Positions 1 through 8,051 of a DNA stretch of 64,000 nt are shown here, in pieces. The notes under the pieces are model-generated. The model ran no database searches and was not told where the DNA came from. It saw only the letters and a program-made list of their open reading frames with translations. The position numbers and the translations under genes were made by a program. Numbering within the stretch: position 1 is the stretch's first letter; each line of letters begins with the position of its first letter. The stretch spans positions 836,280 through 900,279 of the forward strand of contig NZ_JAAWWL010000002.1 in NCBI RefSeq assembly GCF_012272815.1, read 5' to 3'. Origin of the DNA: Croceivirga thetidis (lineage in GTDB: Bacteria; Bacteroidota; Bacteroidia; Flavobacteriales; Flavobacteriaceae).

Positions 1-2
1 AA

Positions 3-698
3 ATAGACATCAAGTATCACAACATACTTCTTGTCTGCGAATGGATTGTCACTATTTTTTTTACCATTGAGTACATAGCGAGGATTATAGCCGTCAAGAA
101 ACCTTGGAAATACATTTTCAGTTTTTATGGAGTTATTGACTTTTTGTCTACCATACCATTATATGTTTCTTATTTGTTCGCTGGTTCACAAGTTCTACTT
201 GCATTTAGAGCTTTTCGCCTTTTAAGAATTTTCAGGATTTTAAAATTGGTCAAATATATTGGGGAAGCTTCGCAATTAAGGGCTGCATTAATTGCCAGTC
301 GAACTAAAATTGCCGTATTCATTTATGTGGTGTTGATATTGTCAGTTATCATGGGAACAATTATGTACTTAATTGAAAGCGATGAGGCTGGTTTTACAAG
401 TATTCCACGTAGTATCTATTGGACTATTGTGACCTTGACCACTGTTGGTTACGGAGATATAGCACCTCAGACAAATCTTGGACAATTTATTGCTACGGTA
501 ATCATGATATTGGGTTATGGAATAATTGCCGTACCCACTGGAATTGTTACTGTAGAATTCTCCAGAGCAGGTAAAGACCAATTAAACAAACGTACGCCAG
601 GATTTGTTCACACAAATACACAAGCGTGCCCGAGTTGTGCTAGCGAAGGCCATAGGGACGACGCAACACATTGTTACAGTTGTGGTGATGCCCTCTAA
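3..698 (+). CDS. Voltage-gated-type potassium channel, 5' truncated by window edge
   Basis: Only the last 231 residues are visible; the frame is open from base 3, so the start lies outside the window. The segment holds S2-S3, an S4-like helix with arginines every third residue (FRAFRLLRIFRILK), S5, a pore loop with the selectivity filter TVGYGD (visible residues 147-152) and S6. This is the six-helix Kv/KvAP-type ion transport architecture, so the protein should conduct K+ across the inner membrane. The C-terminus carries two CxxC pairs (Cys209, 212, 224, 227 of the visible part), a zinc-ribbon-like tail instead of a cyclic-nucleotide or RCK domain. It overlaps miaA by 11 bases. Confidence 0.9.
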   Translation: MDIKYHNILLVCEWIVTIFFTIEYIARIIAVKKPWKYIFSFYGVIDFLSTIPLYVSYLFAGSQVLLAFRAFRLLRIFRILKLVKYIGEASQLRAALIASRTKIAVFIYVVLILSVIMGTIMYLIESDEAGFTSIPRSIYWTIVTLTTVGYGDIAPQTNLGQFIATVIMILGYGIIAVPTGIVTVEFSRAGKDQLNKRTPGFVHTNTQACPSCASEGHRDDATHCYSCGDAL

Positions 699-1608
699 AA
701 AAAAGCGGTTAATCGCAATAGTAGGGCCAACAGCTATTGGCAAAACCGCCCTGGCCATTAAATTGGCCGAGCATTATCAAACTGAAATCATATCGGCGGA
801 TTCCAGACAATTTTTTAAGGAAATGAAAATAGGAACCGCTGTTCCTTCTGAAAGTGAATTGGCCTCAGTCAAACACCATTTCATACAACATAAGAGTATA
901 AATGAAAGCTACTCTGTAGGTGATTTTGAAAGGGAGGCCCTTAGTTTATTGAAAAAGCTGTTTTCGAAATTTGACAATGTTATAATGGTTGGCGGAAGCG
1001 GGCTTTATGTAGATGCAGTTACCAATGGCCTTGATAAATTTCCCGAAGTTCCTGATGCTGTTCGTCTTGAATTAATAAAAAAACTGGATTCGGAGGGCTT
1101 AGAAAGTCTTCAGAACGAATTAGCTAAAAAAGACCCAGAATACTATCAAAGAGTTGATTTGGAAAATCCACATCGATTAATTCGAGCTTTAGAGGTCTGC
1201 GTAGCATCTGGCCAACCTTACTCTTCTTTTTTAAATCAAAATAAGGTGCCTCGAAATTTTGAAACGATTTATATAGGAATCACAGCTGAAAGGGAAATTA
1301 TCTATGATCGTATTAATCAACGCGTAGATCAAATGATTAAAAACGGTTTGGTCGAAGAGGTTAAAAAACTGTATCCCTACAAAAAACTCAATGCCTTACA
1401 GACCGTTGGTTACAAAGAACTATTTCAATTTTTTGATGGAAGGGTAACACAGCAAGGAGCAGTGAAAGAAATCAAAAAAAACACACGCAGATTCGCTAAA
1501 CGGCAATTGACCTGGTATAGAAAAAAAGATGATATGCTTTGGGTTGATTTTCAAGAATCGTTTGTATCGGTTCATAATAAATTACAATCAAAAATCGAGC
1601 ATGGATAA
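688..1608 (+). CDS. miaA: tRNA dimethylallyltransferase MiaA
   Basis: MiaA transfers a dimethylallyl group to N6 of A37 in tRNAs reading UNN codons. The 306-residue protein has the P-loop GPTAIGKT near its N-terminus, the SADSRQ substrate motif and a conserved NPHRLIRALEV segment, all typical of the family, and normal length. The start at 688 (MPSKKKRL) puts the P-loop about 15 residues in; a longer open frame from 604 would only add sequence overlapping the channel gene. The start lies inside the end of the channel gene and the stop overlaps the following kinase gene by 8 bases, so the three genes are probably co-transcribed. Confidence 0.95.
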   Translation: MPSKKKRLIAIVGPTAIGKTALAIKLAEHYQTEIISADSRQFFKEMKIGTAVPSESELASVKHHFIQHKSINESYSVGDFEREALSLLKKLFSKFDNVIMVGGSGLYVDAVTNGLDKFPEVPDAVRLELIKKLDSEGLESLQNELAKKDPEYYQRVDLENPHRLIRALEVCVASGQPYSSFLNQNKVPRNFETIYIGITAEREIIYDRINQRVDQMIKNGLVEEVKKLYPYKKLNALQTVGYKELFQFFDGRVTQQGAVKEIKKNTRRFAKRQLTWYRKKDDMLWVDFQESFVSVHNKLQSKIEHG

Positions 1609-2092
1609 AACTATTTTTTACATCATGGGTGTTTCAGGTTGTGGAAAAAGTACAATCGGCAAACTACTGGCCGCTGAATTGGAATTACCTTTTTTTGACG
1701 GAGATGATTATCACCCTCAGGAAAACATTAAAAAGATGCAATCTGGCCAAGCTTTGGATGATAATGACCGAAATGGCTGGTTGAAACGTTTGAATACCTT
1801 GGCATCGGAACACCATAAAAAAGGCGCTGTTATAGCATGTTCAGCACTTAAGGAAAGATATCGAACAATTCTTTCCCATGAATTAAAAGAAAAGGTTTCA
1901 TTCATATTTCTCAACGGTACATTTGATGAAATCCATTCGCGGTTAAAAAATCGAAAAGGTCATTTTATGCCAACTGCTTTGTTGCAATCACAGTTTGAAA
2001 CCTTGGAAATCCCTACAGAAGCCATTGAAGTGCCGGTTTCGCTCGAATTAAAAGAACAATTAAAAATCATCCTTTCCGCATTAAACAAATAA
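1601..2092 (+). CDS. gntK: Gluconokinase (GntK type)
   Basis: This 163-residue small kinase of the P-loop gluconokinase family phosphorylates D-gluconate to 6-phosphogluconate. It has Walker A GVSGCGKST, then the family signature FFDGDDYHP and a conserved ACSALKERYR segment; length fits thermoresistant gluconokinase. The start at 1601 overlaps the miaA stop, indicating translational coupling. The likely transporter partner, a GntP permease, is encoded about 40 kb away at 42185-43516, so the gluconate route is split across the window. No gluconate-responsive regulator was seen next to it. Confidence 0.9.
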   Translation: MDKTIFYIMGVSGCGKSTIGKLLAAELELPFFDGDDYHPQENIKKMQSGQALDDNDRNGWLKRLNTLASEHHKKGAVIACSALKERYRTILSHELKEKVSFIFLNGTFDEIHSRLKNRKGHFMPTALLQSQFETLEIPTEAIEVPVSLELKEQLKIILSALNK

Positions 2093-2126
2093 AAAAAGCG
2101 GTCTGCAGAATAAACTGATGACCGCT
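2091..2126 (-). terminator. Rho-independent terminator of the two-component operon
   Basis: Perfect 7-bp stem AGCGGTC (2097-2103) / GACCGCT (2120-2126). Read on the minus strand it is followed by a run of seven T's, 26 bases past the stop of the response regulator. It sits between the convergent gluconokinase and regulator genes. Confidence 0.75.
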
Positions 2127-2151
2127 CGGTTTCTAAATTTTGAATAATCTT

Positions 2152-2871
2152 TTATTTGGTTTCTCCCTCAGTTTTTACAACCAATCGGAAACCTTCGCCG
2201 TGAATATTTAAAATCTCTACTACATCATCACGTTTCAAATACTTTCTCAATTTAGCAATATAAACATCCATACTTCTAGAAGTAAAGTAATTGTCATCTC
2301 TCCAAATTTTTGTTAGGGCCAATTCTCTTGGCATCAAGTCATTTTCATGTAATGCCAACAAACGAAGTAATTCGTTCTCTTTTGGTGACAATTTAATTGG
2401 TTCCTCCTCTAAATACTTCAGAAAACGCAGCTTAGAATTCAAGTGGAAATTACCTATTTGAAATTCAAATTGTTTACTATCGGCTAACGTATTTGACGCT
2501 TTACGTTGAATAATGGCCTTTAGTTTCATTAAAAGGACTTCTGAATCGAAAGGTTTGTTTAAGTAATCATCAGCACCTGCCTTATATCCTTTCAACACAT
2601 CCTCTTTCATTGTCTTAGCTGTTAGAAATATGATTGGAACGTTCTCGTTCTTTTCTCGTATCTCTTTTGCCAAGGTGAAACCATCTTTATAGGGCATCAT
2701 TACATCTAAAATACAGACGTCGTAATTATCTTTTTTGAACTTCTCAAAGCCTTCCATTCCATTTTTCGCCAAAACAACATCGAAGTTGTTCATCTGCAAA
2801 TAATCCTTCAATACGATTCCGAAATTTGGATCGTCCTCTACTAACAGTATTTTCTTGTTCTCAGTTTCCAT
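2152..2871 (-). CDS. rprY: OmpR-family response regulator (RprY-like)
   Basis: The 239-residue protein has a receiver domain (residues 5-120) with acidic pocket EDD, phospho-acceptor Asp56 in CILDVMMP and conserved Lys106 in LNKPF, then an OmpR/PhoB winged-helix DNA-binding domain (about 140-232). It should be phosphorylated by the histidine kinase encoded 6 bases upstream and act as a transcription factor in the cytoplasm. The pair resembles RprX/RprY of Bacteroides in order and architecture; the symbol is by resemblance, and target genes cannot be read from this window. Confidence 0.88.
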   Translation of the reverse strand: METENKKILLVEDDPNFGIVLKDYLQMNNFDVVLAKNGMEGFEKFKKDNYDVCILDVMMPYKDGFTLAKEIREKNENVPIIFLTAKTMKEDVLKGYKAGADDYLNKPFDSEVLLMKLKAIIQRKASNTLADSKQFEFQIGNFHLNSKLRFLKYLEEEPIKLSPKENELLRLLALHENDLMPRELALTKIWRDDNYFTSRSMDVYIAKLRKYLKRDDVVEILNIHGEGFRLVVKTEGETK

Positions 2872-2877
2872 AGATTT

Positions 2878-4458
2878 TTAAATTAAGGGTAGCTTTATGA
2901 AAAAAGTGCTTCCTTTTCCTTTTTCACTTTCAGCATAGACCTCACCCTGGTGATCATCGACTATTCGTTTTACGTAGGCAAGACCTAAGCCGTGCCCCTT
3001 GACATTATGTATATTCCCGGTATGTTCCCGGTAAAATTTTTCAAATACTTTCTTTAAAACTGCCTTGCTCATACCCGCCCCTCGATCCTGAATCTTTACT
3101 ACGATATGGTTTTTGACCACTTCGGTAAAAACATCAATTTTAGGAGCTTCCGGAGAATACTTCACAGCATTATCCATGATATTTACAAGTACATTGGTAA
3201 AATGCATATCATTGGCCAACACTTCATCACGTTCAGCTTCTAGGTGCGTATTTATATATCCACCTCTATCTTGTACAATTAGCTCAACATGGGAAATGGC
3301 GTCATTTACAATGTCGTGAACACGCACCCTATCCTTACTAATATCAAGCTGATTCTTTTCTAATTTCGATATTCGGAGAACATTTTCTACCTGAGCATGC
3401 ATACGTTTGTTCTCGTCTCGAATCATACCCAAATACCTTAATACCTTATCCTTGTCGTCTATGGAAGCAGGATTTCTGATTGCTTCAACTGCAAGGTTTA
3501 TGGTGGCTATTGGCGTTTTAAATTCGTGAGTCATATTATTGATAATATCCGATTTGATTTCAGAAATCTGCTTCTGTTTTATCAATTGATAAATCGCGCT
3601 GGAATAGGCTACAACTATCACTAAAGTGAACGCAAGCGACAGAACTGCCATTCCCAAGATACTTCTCAGTAAAAATTTCTTTTTCTCAGGGAAAGACATT
3701 AACAATGAAAAGTTGGTATTGCCCTCACTATCTCTAAATATGGGCATTTTATACATGGTGGTTTTACCAAATTTGAATCGTTTCGATTTTATTTTGGTTG
3801 GGAAACCTCGGCTGTAAACTCCATATTCATAGCCTATATCAATACCATGGTCATCCAATTCTTGACTTATCAAAAGTTCAAGTTCTTGAGTACTAACCCT
3901 CTGATGTATGGGTTGTCTCTTGGCTGATTCTAAAAACACATCTTCTATAGCCAATTTATCGATTTTCGATAAGCCGCCTATCTTCTCTAATTTTTGAATT
4001 GGGGTCAAAGCATATTGCTTACCGTCAAGTCCATATTCCTCTTTTAGAACAGTTGTGGTGCGCTTACTCGTAAAATTGGTTACAGTTGTAGTGTCTGCAT
4101 TACCATCGTTGTCAAAGAACAATGATGAAACATCATAATCTTCTTCTAGTATTCCATGGGAATAGAACGTTCTCTCGTCAGAACTGATATCGCGTTCAAC
4201 AAAAAGAAACTCTCTTATTTGAGTGGCTTTTGGCTGGCCAGCACTGTCTATTGCTTCTACCAACCTATCTGAATACTCCTGAAGCTCCCTGCGTTCTACC
4301 CTATCCACCACCTTCGCCAGAACATCCTTAACTGTTGTCTTGAACTGTTCTTCTTTGTCGTCTACGGATTTTTGTATCCAATAAACTTGTACAAAGATTA
4401 TCCCAACTAGGGAAAGGCTCATCAAAATGACTAGAAGAACAAAAAGTTTTCTGTTCAT
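2878..4458 (-). CDS. rprX: Membrane sensor histidine kinase (RprX-like)
   Basis: The 526-residue kinase has two membrane segments (about 5-27 and 262-290) flanking a periplasmic sensor region of roughly 230 residues with no family I recognise. No HAMP domain is evident. The cytoplasmic part carries the H-box NMTHEFKTP with phospho-acceptor His311, followed by a HATPase_c domain with N-box NIMDNAVKYS and G-boxes DRGAGMS and GHGLGLAYV. It is co-transcribed with the response regulator (6-base gap) and shares its terminator. The stimulus is not apparent. Confidence 0.9.
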   Translation of the reverse strand: MNRKLFVLLVILMSLSLVGIIFVQVYWIQKSVDDKEEQFKTTVKDVLAKVVDRVERRELQEYSDRLVEAIDSAGQPKATQIREFLFVERDISSDERTFYSHGILEEDYDVSSLFFDNDGNADTTTVTNFTSKRTTTVLKEEYGLDGKQYALTPIQKLEKIGGLSKIDKLAIEDVFLESAKRQPIHQRVSTQELELLISQELDDHGIDIGYEYGVYSRGFPTKIKSKRFKFGKTTMYKMPIFRDSEGNTNFSLLMSFPEKKKFLLRSILGMAVLSLAFTLVIVVAYSSAIYQLIKQKQISEIKSDIINNMTHEFKTPIATINLAVEAIRNPASIDDKDKVLRYLGMIRDENKRMHAQVENVLRISKLEKNQLDISKDRVRVHDIVNDAISHVELIVQDRGGYINTHLEAERDEVLANDMHFTNVLVNIMDNAVKYSPEAPKIDVFTEVVKNHIVVKIQDRGAGMSKAVLKKVFEKFYREHTGNIHNVKGHGLGLAYVKRIVDDHQGEVYAESEKGKGSTFFIKLPLI

Positions 4459-4535
4459 CGGTGTAAAATTAGAAATTTAACATTTAGACGTTTTTGCGTT
4501 TAACCTAACCTTAACAAAAATGTTAAAATCTTGAT

Positions 4536-5120
4536 TTATCCAACCTGATTTAACAATAATTGGTGTATTTCTACAACTCTTTCTTTCGTCAATGTAAGGT
4601 CTACATTTTCAACCAAGAAGTCCGATTTTGGAATCTTTTCTTCATCCGATAGTTGATTTTCCATGCGTGACAACACTGCTTCCTTAGCTACATCATCTCG
4701 CTGAACCACCCTGTTTATACGTAATTCAAGAGGTGCGGTAACCAATATTATTCTATGATAAGAAGCTTGCATTTGATTCTCAAAAATCAAAGCTGTCTCT
4801 TGAATAACGTATGGAGAATCTTGATTTTCGACCCATTTTTCAAAATGGGCACGAACTGCAGGGTGTACAATTTTGTTTAACTTTTCCAGTAATTTTTTAT
4901 CATAGAAGACTTTAGATGCAAGGAAAGTGCGGTTTAGTTTACCTCCTTCATATGCCATCTTTCCAAACAATGAAATAATCGCTTTTTTTACCTTGGCATC
5001 ATCGTTCATTAAGTTTTTTGCTTCTTTATCAGAATCGTAAATGGGAACACCCAACTCATTGAACATCTGAGCAACCGTGCTCTTACCACTTCCAATACCA
5101 CCTGTTAAACCGACAATCAT
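4536..5120 (-). CDS. coaE: Dephospho-CoA kinase
   Basis: CoaE phosphorylates the 3'-hydroxyl of dephospho-CoA, the last step of coenzyme A synthesis. The 194-residue protein opens with the P-loop GLTGGIGSGKST (residues 4-15), continues with YDSDKEAK and the substrate-binding HPAVR motif, and matches family length. The start overlaps the end of the YbbR-domain gene by 4 bases, so it is the last gene of a glycosyltransferase-ybbR-coaE unit. Another CoA gene, coaBC, lies at 10642-11850. Confidence 0.95.
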   Translation of the reverse strand: MIVGLTGGIGSGKSTVAQMFNELGVPIYDSDKEAKNLMNDDAKVKKAIISLFGKMAYEGGKLNRTFLASKVFYDKKLLEKLNKIVHPAVRAHFEKWVENQDSPYVIQETALIFENQMQASYHRIILVTAPLELRINRVVQRDDVAKEAVLSRMENQLSDEEKIPKSDFLVENVDLTLTKERVVEIHQLLLNQVG

Positions 5121-6067
5121 TTTGGTTCTAATACAAATTTTACCTCATTTTCCAGGAGTCGTAGAGCAATAGTGTTTTTGGGTTTTTGTTCAATTGTAAG
5201 TCTTAATGCGTTTTGATTCGTTACTATTGAATCATAAACTGCAACGACTTTAAAATCACTTTCAGTTAATTTTCTCAAATCATCCTCCCCTGCTTTACAC
5301 AGTAATGAAACAGTTTTAGGAAAAACCCTTAAATCATATCCTTTTGGTGTATTTTTTACTTCAATGGGCAGTTCAAAGACTTTTTCTGAAAACTTTACAA
5401 CATTCCCTGAAACCAATACAGCACTTTTCAATATCTCGCTGGATGAAAAATTTTCAGGTTTTGCTATTAAAAGTTTTTGACTAAAATTTTCAGAGACTTC
5501 TCTTAAAGTGAATTCAACTGTTTCAATGACATTAATATTTTCAATTTCACTTGCAGGGCCTTTTATCATTATGCTATCTGGTTCAACTCTTAATGAACCT
5601 AATAAAACGTAATTCTGAACTAAATCCAGTCCCAATTTTGGTTTGACCTTAACTTTTTTAGCTTGTACTTGGTAAAGATCAAAAAAAACAGAATCTGGTT
5701 GAAGGCTTAAAATTTCGGCATTCGAAAATCGACGTTCCCATTGGTTTTTTAGTTTTCCATTGGTTAGATAATAGCCTGCATTGTTTTTAGAAATGGAACT
5801 CAGATTGACCTTCTCGCTTTTTTCCCCAATCTGCATACCCAATAATTTAAAACCACTCGCTTTCAATCTAAGATTGACCCTTTGGGTACTTTCATTTTTG
5901 AGCAACAAGCTATCAGGAAATTTTGTCGGAATCAAAGTGACCTCAATCCAAGAGTCATAGGTTTGAGATAGCTTACTAATACTCCATGAAACAAATGAAA
6001 AAATCAAAAACACAAAGAATACCTTCAGTTTTTTTTGATCTAGATTTTGAATGAAGTTTCTAAACAT
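5117..6067 (-). CDS. YbbR-like domain protein
   Basis: The 316-residue protein has an N-terminal membrane anchor (about residues 13-33) and an exported beta-rich region resembling YbbR repeats, as in CdaR-type proteins. In Firmicutes such proteins modulate a diadenylate cyclase; no cyclase gene is adjacent here, so that role is not assumed. It is 6 bases from the glycosyltransferase and overlaps coaE by 4 bases, suggesting one transcript. The YbbR-coaE arrangement is, from memory, common in flavobacteria. Confidence 0.75.
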   Translation of the reverse strand: MFRNFIQNLDQKKLKVFFVFLIFSFVSWSISKLSQTYDSWIEVTLIPTKFPDSLLLKNESTQRVNLRLKASGFKLLGMQIGEKSEKVNLSSISKNNAGYYLTNGKLKNQWERRFSNAEILSLQPDSVFFDLYQVQAKKVKVKPKLGLDLVQNYVLLGSLRVEPDSIMIKGPASEIENINVIETVEFTLREVSENFSQKLLIAKPENFSSSEILKSAVLVSGNVVKFSEKVFELPIEVKNTPKGYDLRVFPKTVSLLCKAGEDDLRKLTESDFKVVAVYDSIVTNQNALRLTIEQKPKNTIALRLLENEVKFVLEPK

Positions 6068-6073
6068 TTGTTC

Positions 6074-7081
6074 CTATTTCTTAAAGAATAGTTTTGGAAA
6101 CAATACTTCTGGTTCTCCTCCTTTAAAAGTAAGCAAGAAAGTAGATTTTAAAAACCCCTTTCCATAACCATAAAATTGAATAATCGATGCATAAACAGAC
6201 CAAAATGCAATTTTCAAACTTTTGTTTTTAACTAAGGAATCAAGAAACAGAAGAATAAAATAGGCCAAATACAACAGCAATGGCAAATACCACTTAATTA
6301 ATAGTACAGCAATTGAAGCCAAAAAGCCAACAACAAAGAGAGTTGGAAACCAGTAAGTGAGTTTTTTGGTTGATGGGTGCCAATGATTAAGAATTGGTCG
6401 AACCATACCGAATTTATTGACTTGAACTTTAAATTTATTCCAATCAATTCTTCGCTTGTGGTAAACAAAGGCGTTTGGGAAAAGTCTGGTTTCATAACCT
6501 GCATCCCAAATACGGAAAGTTAAATCAGGGTCTTCTCCAGGGTGTATGTTTCCGAATCCATTGGTTTTAGAGAAGGCTTCCTTAGAAATACCCATATTAA
6601 AACTTCTTGGTTGAAATTTACCTACCGCAGTCTTTTTACCACGAATACCCCCTGTAGTAAAAATTGAGGTCATCGCATAATTTATTGCTTTTTGTACATC
6701 TGAAAATGAATCATGAGCCGCATCCGGACCTCCAAAACAATGAACAAAATTCGATTGAAGTTCTTTCTCAACTTCGGCAAGATAATTCTTGGGTAAAATA
6801 CAATCGGAGTCCAACACCAAGAAATAATTGCCCTTTGCATTTCGCATTCCAAAATTTCTGGAATCACCTGGACCGGAATTCTCCTTAAAGTAATATGCTA
6901 TTTGTAACCTATCAGCGTATCTTTCAACAACAGCTTGTGAATCTTTATCTGACCCATCTTCAATAATAACTATCTCGAATTCTTTATCTATGGTTTGGTG
7001 TAATAAACTATCTAGTAGCTCGTCAACTTCATCTGGCCTGTTATAAACCGGAACAATAAAAGAATAGCTGATATCCTCCAT
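6074..7081 (-). CDS. Glycosyltransferase family 2, membrane-associated
   Basis: The 335-residue protein begins with a GT-A fold of family 2: SFIVPVYNRPDEV at the N-terminus, then an aspartate-rich LVLDSDCIL that fits the nucleotide-sugar/metal site, and GEDPDLTFR with a catalytic-base-like acidic pair. The C-terminal third has two or three hydrophobic segments that would tether it to the inner membrane. The start MEDISYSF at 7081 is preferred to 7102, because the longer frame would run into a hairpin at 7098-7118. Acceptor and sugar cannot be inferred. Confidence 0.85.
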   Translation of the reverse strand: MEDISYSFIVPVYNRPDEVDELLDSLLHQTIDKEFEIVIIEDGSDKDSQAVVERYADRLQIAYYFKENSGPGDSRNFGMRNAKGNYFLVLDSDCILPKNYLAEVEKELQSNFVHCFGGPDAAHDSFSDVQKAINYAMTSIFTTGGIRGKKTAVGKFQPRSFNMGISKEAFSKTNGFGNIHPGEDPDLTFRIWDAGYETRLFPNAFVYHKRRIDWNKFKVQVNKFGMVRPILNHWHPSTKKLTYWFPTLFVVGFLASIAVLLIKWYLPLLLYLAYFILLFLDSLVKNKSLKIAFWSVYASIIQFYGYGKGFLKSTFLLTFKGGEPEVLFPKLFFKK

Positions 7082-7097
7082 ACTTAATAATACGAAA

Positions 7098-7118
7098 GCC
7101 ACCCAGACTATGGATGGC
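7098..7118 (-). terminator. Probable terminator after fabI
   Basis: Eight-base-pair stem with one G-T wobble (7098-7105 with 7111-7118, loop of 5), followed on the minus strand by TTTCGTATT. The T tract is poor, so termination may be partial. It lies between the fabI stop and the glycosyltransferase start. Confidence 0.4.
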
Positions 7119-7145
7119 TCTACTTTTTATTCTTTTCTACGATTT

Positions 7146-7955
7146 TTATGAAAACTCGTCAATCACTTCTTGGCTAACTCCTGTATTTGAGAATCCGCCA
7201 TCGTGAAATAAGTTTTGCATCGTAACCTTTTTGGTTAAATCTGAGAATAACGAGACCGTATAATTGGCACAATCATCAGCCGTGGCATTGCCCAGAGGTG
7301 ACATTTTTTCCGCATAACTTATAAAACCGTCAAATCCTTTAACACCTTGTCCTGCAGTAGTTGGAGTCGGTGATTGTGAAATGGTATTTACACGAACTTT
7401 CTTCTCTTTTCCAAAGAAATAACCAAAACTTCTAGCCACCGATTCCAAATAAGCCTTATTATCAGCCATATCATTGTAATCAGGAAAAGTTCTTTGAGCT
7501 GCCATGTATGTTAAGGCCACAATACTACCCCATTCATTCATGGCATCAGCCTTAAACAAAGTCTGCATTACTTTATGAAATGACAAAGCCGAAACATCCC
7601 AGCCTTTAGCCGTAAAATCATATTTTTCGTCTGTGTAGTGTCGGCCTTTCCGAACATTTATTGACATTCCTATAGAATGGAGCACAAAATCCAATTTACC
7701 TCCTAAAACCTCCATGGACTGAGTTACCAGATTGTGAAGATCTTCTTCATTTGTAGCATCAGCAGGAATAATCTCAGAACCTGTTTTTTCGGCCAATGTT
7801 TTTATTTGGCCCATTCGCATTGCAATTGGGGCGTTTGTCAAAACAAATTTACCTCCTTGTTCATGGACCCGTTCAGCGGTTTTCCAGGCGATTGAATTTT
7901 CATCCAATGCACCGAAGATGATTCCTTTTTTGCCTTCTAATAAACTATTTGCCAT
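7146..7955 (-). CDS. fabI: Enoyl-[acyl-carrier-protein] reductase FabI
   Basis: FabI reduces enoyl-ACP with NAD(P)H in the elongation cycle of fatty acid synthesis. The 269-residue short-chain dehydrogenase fold protein has the FabI hallmarks ALDENSIAWK at the nucleotide site, LHSIGMS, and an active-site stretch with YMAAQR...NDMADNKAYLES containing the catalytic lysine region. The start at 7955 (MANSLLEGKKG) matches the family N-terminus; 7961 is the alternative in-frame ATG two codons upstream. A TAnnTTTG promoter element is at 7979-7986. Confidence 0.95.
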   Translation of the reverse strand: MANSLLEGKKGIIFGALDENSIAWKTAERVHEQGGKFVLTNAPIAMRMGQIKTLAEKTGSEIIPADATNEEDLHNLVTQSMEVLGGKLDFVLHSIGMSINVRKGRHYTDEKYDFTAKGWDVSALSFHKVMQTLFKADAMNEWGSIVALTYMAAQRTFPDYNDMADNKAYLESVARSFGYFFGKEKKVRVNTISQSPTPTTAGQGVKGFDGFISYAEKMSPLGNATADDCANYTVSLFSDLTKKVTMQNLFHDGGFSNTGVSQEVIDEFS

Positions 7956-7978
7956 TTTCAATTGTTCTTTTACGCGCC

Positions 7979-7986
7979 CAAAGATA
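7979..7986 (-). promoter_or_regulatory. -7 box of fabI promoter (TATCTTTG)
   Basis: Exact match on the minus strand to the Bacteroidota -7 element TAnnTTTG, 23 bases upstream of the chosen fabI start. No clear -33 TTG was identified. Confidence 0.55.
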
Positions 7987-8051
7987 ATGAAATGCCCTGA
8001 CCAAGAATTCCAAAAAACAGGCGTTTAGATTTGTTCGCAAAACTGAAAAAA

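Noticed and set aside
1601-2092. A gluconate operon with kinase and permease
   Set aside because: The GntP gene is about 40 kb away and on another strand, so a single operon is not supported.
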